Source: Archivesica marissinica
Lineage: Eukaryota; Mollusca; Bivalvia; Venerida; Vesicomyidae
Length of the DNA: 64,000 nt
NCBI GenBank assembly: GCA_014843695.1
Contig: CM026395.1
Location: 46,257,270 to 46,321,269, forward strand
Direction of reading: 5' to 3'
The notes beneath the pieces were generated by a model. The model searched no databases, had not been told where the DNA came from, and saw only the letters and a program-made list of their open reading frames with translations. The position numbers and the translations under genes are program-made. This document shows positions 35,588 to 45,835 of this stretch, in pieces (the first letter of the stretch is position 1; each line of letters starts with the position of its first letter).

Positions 35588-36655
35588 ATGGCATCAAAAG
35601 AGAATAGAAAACGACAGGCTCGATCGTCTAATGATAGTGAATATGATTTAAGCGGGCTTTGTGACATTAATGAACATAATAATACAAAAGAGAAACAAGA
35701 CAAAAAGAAGGTAAAAAAGAACAAATCGTCAAAAATACCTGAACATGAAACAGACAGTGAAAACTATTCTTCAAATTTTAAATCAAAAATATCAGCACAA
35801 CTAGATGAAATAAACATAAAACTAAGTACAGTATTAACAAAAGAGGACAAACTGTTCATACGAGATATTATAACTGATATACTAAGTTCAGTGGTACGTA
35901 GAATAGAAATTGTAGAATCAGAAAATCATGATAAAGCCCTCATTTGTGATAGCCTTGCAGACGCTTTGAATAAACAGAAGAAAGAAAATCAAGCACTAAA
36001 GGAAGAAATTAAAACCATTCGAAATGATGTGAATGCCAATAATGAAAAGCTTGCAGAAAGATTAAATGACATGGAGCAGTATGGCAGACGAAACAACGTA
36101 CGATTCACCGGTATTGTCCATGATGATGACAAACAATCGTCAGAAACAACAACTAGACATGTTCTAGATGTGCTCCAATGCAGATTTAATCTGAACGTTT
36201 CAGCGGAAGACATTGATATTTGTCATAGGCTAGGACAGTATAAAACTAGCAAACACCGACAAATCATTGTTCGTTTTGTACAGAGGCAAACAAAGATTGA
36301 GGTCATGAAAAAGGCAGGAATCCTCCGTAAAATGAAGTGCGGAATTTACGTAAACGAAGATCTAACGCCACTCAACAATAGAATTCTGGCATCGGTAAGA
36401 CTTAAGGATCCATCCCGAATTCTACAAAGCTGGTCTTACGAGGGGAAACTATTTGCCAGATTTAAGGGTGAAAATAAAACGTCTGAAGGTGAATTGGACT
36501 CCTTTGTAAGGCAAATACAATTCAAGGACTATGACAGATGGCTTAATCTGCCATGGCCCGAAGCTGGCAAGTACCCTGCTAGGCATAGACAGGAAGCGGT
36601 TTCAGTTGAAATACATGTATTTAGGGAAAATAGACTGAGTGTAATGTGTAACTGA
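35588..36655 (+). CDS. L1-like ORF1 protein (coiled coil plus RRM)
   Basis: 355 codons, uninterrupted. The N-terminus is lysine- and serine-rich. A long charged helical segment (about residues 70-165, with KKENQALKEEIKTIRNDVNANN) looks like a coiled coil. It is followed by MEQYGRRNNVRFTGI, the signature that opens the RNA-recognition motif in L1/Tx1-type ORF1 proteins. A basic C-terminal part then carries DICHRLGQYK, IIVRFVQRQ and IYVNEDLTPLNNRIL. Such proteins trimerise and bind element RNA. The start is the first ATG, preceded by no competing frame. It is intact although ORF2 is dead. Expression is unknown. Confidence 0.85.
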   Translation: MASKENRKRQARSSNDSEYDLSGLCDINEHNNTKEKQDKKKVKKNKSSKIPEHETDSENYSSNFKSKISAQLDEINIKLSTVLTKEDKLFIRDIITDILSSVVRRIEIVESENHDKALICDSLADALNKQKKENQALKEEIKTIRNDVNANNEKLAERLNDMEQYGRRNNVRFTGIVHDDDKQSSETTTRHVLDVLQCRFNLNVSAEDIDICHRLGQYKTSKHRQIIVRFVQRQTKIEVMKKAGILRKMKCGIYVNEDLTPLNNRILASVRLKDPSRILQSWSYEGKLFARFKGENKTSEGELDSFVRQIQFKDYDRWLNLPWPEAGKYPARHRQEAVSVEIHVFRENRLSVMCN

Positions 36656-38160
36656 AATAACATCAAATAAGTGTTTATCTTTGAAATTAAAGTTATAACC
36701 GTGTGGCAATATAAAAGCAGAGCTTATTTACAGGACTATACACAACCGGACAACAATAATAATATATATGTATATGATCTAACAGATATAATTGTGACAT
36801 TGTTATTTAGTATATATTTAATGTCTTATCTTGAAAAGTTAAAAATCGTGCAGTTACCCGATAGCATTATCACGTAAAAATTTACACTATCCGGCAAATT
36901 GTGTACATACTTTCGATTCTAAACAGTATCGGAATACTATATTAAACAAGAAATGGAAACATATTCAGAAATCACCATGATTTCTAATCATCATTTTATT
37001 AACAACATCTTAAGTGCGCAGAACAATTTTTTTTTAAACACAAAAATGGGACTTTAATGATACAGGCAATCACTACCACGATATGAAATTCCACAGGTAA
37101 ATGCCACAGATATCCACTGTATATATTATTTTACAATAATATCAGGCATCAATTTGCAGTCTGTCGAACAATATTGTATATCTAAATTATACCACACACA
37201 TATCATTACTTTTTAACTGAAAGGTATGTTCATTTCTCCATATAAAATGAGCAAGCAATATCATATTATATACAGTGTTATTGTGAAAGTTTCTCATACT
37301 GTAGAGGACCAGAAAACACTCATATAATACATATACACTGGACTACACATTGGATTATTCATAATTATCAGCGATTTAAGTGTCAATCATATACATGTCC
37401 TAAGTTTTATGTTAAAGTGAAATGTTTTTATACATGTGTTATACACTCATGAATAAGATATACCGGGTTGATGAGTGTGCACCTTTTATCGAATCTTAAG
37501 CTCAAGCTGGAGTGACATTAAAAATAGATTGGTTGAGTCTTAGATTTGTTCAGAAAGCCGAGATGTACGTTTGTGATTTGAGAGAAGTTATTATCAACCT
37601 CTGACACTAACCACCCAGAATTAACTTAAAAACTATTTGGCTTTGTAAGAGGACATAATAATTACCCCCCTTTATTGAACCTATTAGTATACATTTCTTT
37701 CACCACGGCTTACGTTACGCGTTAGAATACTACGAACTACAGTTTTCCTTGTTCATAGTGAATAATATTATAAACACAACATTTCTAATAACCACACATA
37801 ATATATAATAAACAGTTTATAAAACATAATATGTCAGTATATATATCTATATATCTGCAGTTTGTGACAATTAGCTCCAAAATAAAGCCTTCTAATCCAT
37901 GACACGGCTGGCGGTACGGTGAATTGATTAGAAGGTATCGGATTTGGGACCTAATTTAGAGAGATAATCTAGCATGCCAACAGAGTTTACTTTCATTTCG
38001 CTTTTGAGAAAGCATTCTCTAATCTAATGGCATGTTTCTTTTTATATGTTGGCTAACGACAAATACTAAACAATGAACTACACGCAGATATAGATTTATG
38101 TTCCTTCGGTGTCATGTCAGATGGATAATAATGTGTCACAATATCCTACTAATGTGTGAA

Positions 38161-38199
<39 letters not shown>

Positions 38200-38753
38200 T
38201 TGTGTATATGTATGTATGTATGTATGTATGTATATGCACACGTATATGTGTATATATATGTACGCGTGCGTGCGTGCGTGCATGTGCGTGTGAGTACATG
38301 TGCGTGTAAATAGGTATATGTTAGTAGCTATTAATATTTGTATATATGAGTGTATAGATGTATATTTATGTTTGAACACAATTGTATAATATAGTGCAGC
38401 GTATTATACATTGACTCTTGCACAGGAAGATATTGCTAAATAAAAGGAAATATGTGCAAAGACCTATATGGTCAACGTGACGTTATACCATGACTTACAA
38501 TGTTTGTATTTCTCTATTCTCATTTAAAATTGCAGTCAAACTAATGGTCTATATATTGGTCAATATAACTCGGAAAGGAAAACTATAGGTATGCTACCTT
38601 TCATACGATATAGTTTAGATCTTTTAAATAACATGTTTAGTGCTTGTGATGTGCTTCAATATCGGTCAACTATTTCCAGTTATATACATTGTATAAAAAA
38701 TATTCCGATGTATGCCATTGTATGTGAGCTTATAGTGTTCATCTTATTTAAAT
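36656..38753. other. Long ORF1-ORF2 spacer with microsatellite and hairpin
   Basis: 2.1 kb without a supported gene, far longer than normal L1 inter-ORF spacing. It contains a 10-bp inverted repeat (CCTTCTAATC at 37887-37896, GATTAGAAGG at 37929-37938) able to form a hairpin. A mixed TA/TG/ATGT microsatellite occupies about 38160-38310. A nested insertion is possible, but I could not find its ends. Confidence 0.55.
38160..38312. repeat. Microsatellite (TA)n, (TATG)n, (GT/GC)n
   Basis: Runs of TATATA (38166-38192), TATGTATG (38206-38232) and GCGTGCGTGCGTG (near 38268) follow one another. The short ORFs on both strands here are low-complexity artefacts. Confidence 0.9.
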
Positions 38754-39853
38754 CATGACATGTAAGATATGTTCTTTTAATGTAAAGGGACTCGGCGATT
38801 TTAAGAAAAGAAAGCACATGGTTAAAAGATAGTGAATATAATATATGTTTTTTACAAGAAATACATAGCAAGAAATCCGATATTGATAAATGGGAGAAAG
38901 AGTGGGGTGCAAAGATATTTCTAAGCGGAAATAGTTCCAACAGCAAAGGCATATTTTTAAATGGATCTTTTGAAACATTAGAATACACTGAAAGTATTGA
39001 AGGCCGTCTGCAATGCTTGTCTCTTATCATAGATAACAATGAGATCATGCTAATGAATGTATATTGGCCAAACACTGATGACGTTAATTTTTTTAATACC
39101 ATAGAACGATTCGTGGAAGATAATGAAGACACAACATTTATAATTGGGGGGGATTTTAACATTGTTCTTGATATGAATATAGACAAGAAACACGGAAGGA
39201 TCGATGCACATAAAAAAGTAGTACGAAACTTCAAAATATAATAGAAAACAATGACATGTTGGACATATGGCGTATTATGCATCCGGGATTAAAACAATTC
39301 ACCTGGCATTCTAATCATAAAACTCCAATATTCTGTAGACTGGATTACTTCTTAATATCATCTAACCTTTCAAACAAAGTAAAAACATGTAAAATTACTA
39401 CCGGTATAAAATCAGACCACTCCTTAATTTATCTAACGCTAGATGTTACAAACCAAATCCGAGGCCCGGGTTATTTCAAATTGAACAATTCTGTGATACT
39501 TGAGGAAGATTATCAAAAACAAATCAGAACTAGTGTTACTGAAATAGCAGCAAACAATGTAAGTGCACCGGTATAAAATCAGACCACTCCTTAATTTATC
39601 TAACGCTAGATGTTACAAACCAAATCCGAGGCCCGGGTTAGTTCAAATTGAACAATTCTGTGATACTTGAGGAAGATTATCAAAAACAAATCAGAACTAG
39701 TGTTACTGAAATAGCAGCAAACAATGTAAGTGCAAATCCAAATACTCTTTGGGAATTGATTAAAGGTTGTATCAGAAATGTAACTATCAAATATTGTTCA
39801 TGGAAAAAGAAGGAAAATAATAAAAATGAAAAACAACTCATAAAAGTAATTGA
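38754..39853 (+). pseudogene. L1-like ORF2 endonuclease region, frameshifted and duplicated
   Basis: From ATG 38754 the protein starts MTCKICSFNVKGLG, the usual start of an APE-type endonuclease. A frame change near 38820 is followed by YNICFLQEIHSKK (catalytic Glu). Then come NVYWPNTDD, IIGGDFNIVLD (Asp/Asn) and, after another stop near 39240, DIWRIMHPGLKQFTWHS, RLDYFLISS and KSDHSLIYLTL (SDH motif). A 167-bp direct duplication (39400-39566 and 39567-39733) follows the SDH motif and shifts the frame. The domain would nick genomic DNA to prime reverse transcription. Confidence 0.85.
39400..39733 (+). repeat. 167-bp direct tandem duplication inside ORF2
   Basis: 39400-39566 is repeated at 39567-39733 with nearly identical sequence. 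One visible difference turns GGGTTATTTC into GGGTTAGTTC near 39640, creating a TAG in the original frame. The length is not a multiple of three. Confidence 0.93.
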
Positions 39854-40078
39854 TTAACTAGAGTTAAAATTAATAAATGACTCCACAAACGAGAACATAC
39901 TTACTTCAATTAAAAATAAAAAGGATGAACTTGACATTATTATAAACAATAAAACTCGTGGATATTTTATTAGAGCAAGATCACAATACATCGAAGGAAT
40001 GGATAAAAATACAAAATACTTTTCAAATCTAGAAAAAAAGAACAAAAAACTGTTTCACAATTAATTGTAAAAGATAAC

Positions 40079-41083
40079 GTGATTACTGAATCCAAGAAAT
40101 TACTATATGAAATAAAACAATTTTATGAAAAGCTATATAAAAAGGTTGAATTACCGAATAGTGACATAGAATATTTTCCGTCAAACAATGATATGCTAAA
40201 TGAAGTCCAAAAAATGTCATGTGAAGATACATTATTGGAAGCAGAATGCGCAAAGGCCCTTTTAGATATGAAAAACAATAAAAGCCCTGGATCTGACGGT
40301 TTAACTGCAGAATTTTATAAAATATTTTGGAGAGATTTGAAACAATATTATCTTGCATCGATTAACTATTCTTACGAACATGGTTCTCTCACGCAACTTC
40401 AGAAACAAGGAATCGTTAACCTTATTCCCAAGAAAAATAAAGAACTGACTGACTTGAATAATTGGCGTCCATTGTCACTGTTAAACGTAGATTACAAAAT
40501 AGCAACAAAAACCATAGCAAATAGAATAAAACATGTACTCCCAACTATAATTCATCATTCTCAATCAGGTTTTATGTCAGGTAGATATATTGGTGAAAAT
40601 ATACGACTAATATACGACTCCATAGACTTCTTAAACGATACCAATGCACCTGGTTTGTTATTTTTCGCAGATTTTGAAAAGGCTTTTGATAGCTTAGACA
40701 ATGAGTTTATTTTTAAAACATTACATTATTTTAATTTTGGAAATTCATTAATGAAATGGATTAAAGTATTTTACAACAACATACAGAGTTGTGTATGCAA
40801 CAATGGACATATGTCGGATTTCTTTAATATAGAACGCGGAGTAAGACAAGGATGTCCGCTTTCGCCCTATCTTTTTATTATTGCCATTGAAATATTATCA
40901 TTAAAGGTACGGACAAACAAAGACATCAATGGTATAAAATTGCACAATGAAGAAATAAAAAACTCATTATTTGCATACGACACAACTTTTTTAACTGACG
41001 GATCAGAAAGATCTTTTAAAAAACTTGTACAAACTATCGATGATTTCAGTAATATATCAGGATTGAAAATAAATCAGGATTGA
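40079..41083 (+). pseudogene. L1-like ORF2 reverse transcriptase, catalytic Asp replaced
   Basis: 334 open codons. RT blocks typical of L1/Tx1 are present in order: NNKSPGSDGLTAEFYK, NWRPLSLLNVDYKI, SQSGFMSGRYI, FADFEKAFDS (catalytic Asp) and GVRQGCPLSPYLF. The catalytic box, FADD in active relatives, reads FAYDTT: the first Asp codon is TAC where GAC is expected, so polymerase activity would be lost. The frame ends near 41083 and resumes in another frame. The upstream stretch 39854-40078 is decayed linker. Confidence 0.9.
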
Positions 41084-41095
41084 AAACACAAATCT

Positions 41096-42382
41096 GTGGT
41101 ATTAAGAGCCGGGTCCCTTAGGAACTCTGATAAAATTTACTGTAAAATGAAATATTTTATATGGAAATCGAACGATGTAAAAGCATTGGGCATACTGTTT
41201 ACGAATAATAAAAGAGACAGAATCTCAATCAACATAAATAATAAAATACAAGAAATGTTCTCGTGTTTAAATAAATGGAGAAATCACAAACTGACACTAA
41301 TGGGTAAAATCACAGTCATAAAAACATTTGCATTGCCCAAAATTATCTATCCATTAACTGTACTCGAAAGTCCTAGTGAAAATGTGTTAGCTGAAATTAC
41401 TAAAAATATGTACTCTTTCTTATGGGATGGGAAGCCAGATAAAGTCGCAAGATCGATTATTAAGCGTGACTATCAAGATGGGGGGCTAAAAATGGTTGAT
41501 ATAAACGCATATGTTAATTCTATAAAAGCTGCGTGGGTAAAACGATTAATAAACCCCGAAAATGAAGGTCATTGGAAAGACACATATCTAAAACAATTGA
41601 ATAAATTTGGAGGACAACTTCTATTTGAATCAAATATATCTGCTAAGCACATTGCTTCGAAACTTGAAAATAGCTTTTTGAGAGATGTTGTTACCAGTTG
41701 GACAAAAGTCAATTTCAAGACACAAATAGATTGTTATGCAAACGAAATATTATGGAACAACTCGTTTATACGGGTCGGAGAAAATACGTTATTTTATAAG
41801 AACTGGTTTCAAAAGGGAATTAAATATGTAGGACATATATATAATCGAATAACAAGAAAATTTCATACTTTTACAGAACTACAAAACATCTATGGAATAG
41901 ACCGTTCAGATTTTTTAAAATACCACATGCTAGTGTCAAATATTTCTAAAAAATGGAACGAAGAAATAAAAGAGAATAATCAAATGGATAGAAATTCAAA
42001 TACGTTGCTAGAGGAAATAAAAAATATTAAAAGACCAACACAATTCCTATACAAAACATTCCTAAAAACGTACAATAAAACTCCACAAAATAAAGCCGAA
42101 ACAAAATGGAAAGCTATATTTGAATACCTGGAATGGAAGAAAATATACAACATGCCATTTGTATGTACTATCGATACAAAATTACGAACATTCCAATATA
42201 AATATGTGACACGAATATTACCAACTAATGAACTACTCTATAAATTAAAAATAACAAACTCAACTCTATGTGAACTTTGCAACAGAGACATTAAAACATT
42301 TATTCTGGGACTGTTCTCATGTTCAACATTTTTGGTCGCGATTAAAAACATATTTGATAGACATTTGGTAATCAAAGTATAG
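41096..42382 (+). pseudogene. L1-like ORF2 thumb and C-terminal domain
   Basis: 428 open codons. KALGILFTNN, then LNKWRNHKLTLMGKITVIKT and LPKIIYPLTVLESP mark the RT thumb region of L1-like ORF2 proteins. Near the end, RTFQYKYVTRILPTNELL followed by CELCNRD is the usual approach to the C-terminal zinc ribbon; its later His/Cys residues are degraded (LFSCSTF). The first ATG is probably internal, because the upstream frame is shifted near 41083. Confidence 0.85.
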
Positions 42383-42879
42383 AGCATCCCCATATTATGA
42401 TAGATTTCATAATTCTTTCAACAAAATATTATATTTTTAAAAGCAAAATAGAAAAATGTGTTCCAAACTGCATTACCGTTATCAGATATTTAAAAGAAAG
42501 ACAAACACATCGAAGAACATATAGCCTTTATGAAAAATAAACTAGAAGCTCACAATAGAAAGTGGAACAAATTGATATTGACTGATATAAATATATCACA
42601 AGCATGTAACAGCAATCGTATTAGCAACTGATATTGAAAAGATGTTTGTATTCTGGATCGGAATTCTTTCAACTCTTCTCCTGCTATCTTACTTTCAAAC
42701 ATAATGTCTTCTCTCTTTATAACAATTAATAAATGCATCTGCACATATACTATACTAATATATAGTATCGATAGATTATTGTAAAACAACTGTAATTGAT
42801 ATTATATGTTTACATATGTAATTGTTAATTACAACATGAAAAAAATAAACGGGCTACTCCTCGTAGCTGAATAAAAATA

Positions 42880-42887
42880 AAATAACT
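42880..42887. repeat. Right copy of target duplication AAATAACT
   Basis: Matches 35168-35175. It follows the A-rich tail of the L1-like element, and the older minus-strand LINE resumes just beyond it. Confidence 0.7.
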
Positions 42888-44200
42888 TAATGAGGCTGAG
42901 GGCATTTTCGGATACACCATACAATTTTAGTTTCAGAAGAAGAAGATCGTGAGGTAAACAATCGAATGCTTTCGATAAATCCATCAAAATCGCTGCCACA
43001 TATTTGTTATCATCTAGAGCCTGCTTCCAATCCTCGATAACTTTTAAAAGTGTAGTTTGACACCCGTAACCTGGCCTAAAAGCTGATAAAAATACGTTAA
43101 AATGATTGTTAAAAAAGTTTACTAGTTGCACATTCATGGCCCTTTCAACATTTTTGGATATAACTGGCAATATGCTAACTGGTCTATAGTTACCTTTTGT
43201 GAGTGTACTATTCTTTTTATGGAGTGGAGTAACTTGTGCAACCTTTAAACTGTTGGGAAATACTGAAGATGAGAAAGATTTATTAATCAACATTGTAAGT
43301 GGGCCTTGAATTGAACATTTACCAAGTTTTATAAGTTTGGATGAAATATTATCATGTCCAGTAGCCTTTTTAGTACATAGTTTATCAATTTGTTTAGTAA
43401 TAAAAGTCTCAGACACAGGTTCAAAGTCAAGTTGCACACGTTATTCCTCTCTATACTTTCTATGCTAGGGTGAGTATTATTAACCTCTATAGAGTCATTG
43501 CCAATAGTTTTAGCAACATTTATAAAAAAGTCGTTAAAAACTGTGCAGACTTCCTTTTGATCGGTAATAAGATTGTCTTGTTCACATAAAATTGTATCTT
43601 TCTGTGTGTTGCATCCTTTATTTGTTAAAAAGGGTTTTACAGTAGGCCAAACATTTGATGATTTACAACCTCCAACACATCTATCAATAAAATATTTATT
43701 TAGGGATTTTCTCTTTAAATTGGTTACTAAATTTCTTTGTTTTCTGAATTGTTCAAAAATTTTGGAATTTCTGTTAGAGTTGAACTTATTAAAATGCATT
43801 CTCTTTTTGTATATTGCTTGTTTCAATTCTTTATTCATATATGGTAGAGGCTGTTGTAACATTTTCTTCCTTTTTACTGGAGCATGCTTATCTGCAATTT
43901 TCAGGATACTATCACTAAATTTATCATAAATAGCATTTGTATCTTGTGAGTTAAAATCAAGTTGAGATAATTCATTCTCTAAATCAGCATTAAAACTATC
44001 AACATTAAACTGTTTAAAACTTTTGTAAGAGCTGTATCTAGGTTTAGATGGTAAAACTTCATTTTTAAACTGTACACCTATCACAGTGTGGGCATCACTC
44101 AGACCACAGCTAAAATTGCACGTACTACCCAATTCTGTTTTATTATTAGTTAATATCACATCTAAAAGGGTTGGTTGTCTATTTGCAGGAAAACATGAAA
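42888..44200 (-). pseudogene. CR1/jockey-like LINE: endonuclease end to RT motif A
   Basis: Reading the minus strand from about 44200: PANRQPTLLDVILTNNK and GLSDAHTVIGVQFK are the end of the APE endonuclease. A linker with KHAPVKRKKMLQQPLPYMN follows. RT then begins with KKATGHDNISSKLIK, YRPVSILPVISKNVERAM, FRPGYGCQTTLLKV and LMDLSKAFDCLPHDLL (motif A Asp). One frameshift lies near 43430. The sequence breaks at ALSLIK, exactly where the fragment at 34931-35167 continues. The element is 5'-truncated at about 44200. Confidence 0.85.
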
Positions 44201-44502
44201 ATTATTTCCCATACATATCAACATATGTCATGTTTTCATATAGACTATAGTATAACTAGTCTGACTTACATTGCTATATGAAACCGTGGCTGACGTGACA
44301 GGAAATATTATATATTGAATAGTATATAAAATAATAACGTTTAGGGCGAATCGACCCGGGGCGAACGTGCGACTAGGGCGGAACAACTCATAGTGCGAAC
44401 GTGTAATTGGGGCGAAACGACCCGGGTGGTCAGACACCGCTATTGCAATTTCCATAGGCCACCATTATAACACACAGTGCCATTAAATTTTCCCCAAAAA
44501 TA
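44201..44502. other. Spacer before gap with a degenerate 17-bp minisatellite
   Basis: At 44343-44428 the sequence falls into five units of 16-17 bp, each starting GCGAA or GCGGAA, including GCGAACGTGCGACTAGG and GCGAACGTGTAATTGGG. The first and last units both contain CGACCCGGG. It is GC-rich against an AT-rich background. The rest is unassigned. Confidence 0.65.
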
Positions 44503-45502
44503 NNNNNNNNNNNNNNNNNNNNNNNNNNNNNNNNNNNNNNNNNNNNNNNNNNNNNNNNNNNNNNNNNNNNNNNNNNNNNNNNNNNNNNNNNNNNNNNNNN
44601 NNNNNNNNNNNNNNNNNNNNNNNNNNNNNNNNNNNNNNNNNNNNNNNNNNNNNNNNNNNNNNNNNNNNNNNNNNNNNNNNNNNNNNNNNNNNNNNNNNNN
44701 NNNNNNNNNNNNNNNNNNNNNNNNNNNNNNNNNNNNNNNNNNNNNNNNNNNNNNNNNNNNNNNNNNNNNNNNNNNNNNNNNNNNNNNNNNNNNNNNNNNN
44801 NNNNNNNNNNNNNNNNNNNNNNNNNNNNNNNNNNNNNNNNNNNNNNNNNNNNNNNNNNNNNNNNNNNNNNNNNNNNNNNNNNNNNNNNNNNNNNNNNNNN
44901 NNNNNNNNNNNNNNNNNNNNNNNNNNNNNNNNNNNNNNNNNNNNNNNNNNNNNNNNNNNNNNNNNNNNNNNNNNNNNNNNNNNNNNNNNNNNNNNNNNNN
45001 NNNNNNNNNNNNNNNNNNNNNNNNNNNNNNNNNNNNNNNNNNNNNNNNNNNNNNNNNNNNNNNNNNNNNNNNNNNNNNNNNNNNNNNNNNNNNNNNNNNN
45101 NNNNNNNNNNNNNNNNNNNNNNNNNNNNNNNNNNNNNNNNNNNNNNNNNNNNNNNNNNNNNNNNNNNNNNNNNNNNNNNNNNNNNNNNNNNNNNNNNNNN
45201 NNNNNNNNNNNNNNNNNNNNNNNNNNNNNNNNNNNNNNNNNNNNNNNNNNNNNNNNNNNNNNNNNNNNNNNNNNNNNNNNNNNNNNNNNNNNNNNNNNNN
45301 NNNNNNNNNNNNNNNNNNNNNNNNNNNNNNNNNNNNNNNNNNNNNNNNNNNNNNNNNNNNNNNNNNNNNNNNNNNNNNNNNNNNNNNNNNNNNNNNNNNN
45401 NNNNNNNNNNNNNNNNNNNNNNNNNNNNNNNNNNNNNNNNNNNNNNNNNNNNNNNNNNNNNNNNNNNNNNNNNNNNNNNNNNNNNNNNNNNNNNNNNNNN
45501 NN
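44503..45502. other. Assembly gap of exactly 1000 N
   Basis: Placeholder gap of unknown true size, with a tandem repeat on its right and the 17-bp repeat close on its left. Confidence 0.98.
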
Positions 45503-45835
45503 ATTTCATTCATTCATGGTTTCATACTTCAACAACATGGTATTTTCTTTCAAAATTGATTGTACATTTATCAACAAATTATTTCATTCATTCATGGATT
45601 CATATGTCATCAACATGGTACTTTTTCATAAATTGATTGTATATTTAATTATTTATAAACAAATTATTTCATTCTGTTGAACAACATGGTATTTCTTTCA
45701 TAAATTCATTCACACAATTATATATAAATTATTTCATTCATTCATGGATTCATACTTCAACAACATGGTATTTCTTTCATAAATTCATTCACAAACATTT
45801 CTATCAATTATAGATGTGCTAATTGGTTTTGTCCA
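45503..45835. repeat. Degenerate tandem repeat, about 80 bp, four copies
   Basis: Each unit contains ATTTCATTCATTCATGG, then CAACATGGTATTTCTTTCA and a TTGATTGTA- or TTCATTCACA-type spacer. A further unit (ATTTCATTCACTAATGGA) lies at about 48308, beyond the LINE that follows. The array therefore seems to have been split by that LINE. Confidence 0.8.

Larger units (their letters stand above)
35176..42879 (+). mobile_element. L1/Tx1-like LINE, near full length, inserted in another LINE
   Basis: Two-ORF layout: ORF1 (35588-36655, intact) and a broken ORF2 (about 38754-42382) with endonuclease, RT and a cysteine-rich C-terminus. The 3' end has a small stem-loop (GCTACTCCTCGTAGC, near 42853-42868) followed by an A-rich tail, and is bracketed by AAATAACT. 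The 412 bp before ORF1 would be the 5' untranslated promoter region. An unusually long 2.1-kb gap separates the ORFs. Confidence 0.8.

Noticed and set aside
38098..38379. Short tyrosine/isoleucine and histidine/threonine ORFs
   Set aside because: They are translations of the TA/TG microsatellite on both strands.
44430..45559. ORFs across the second gap
   Set aside because: They consist almost entirely of unknown bases.
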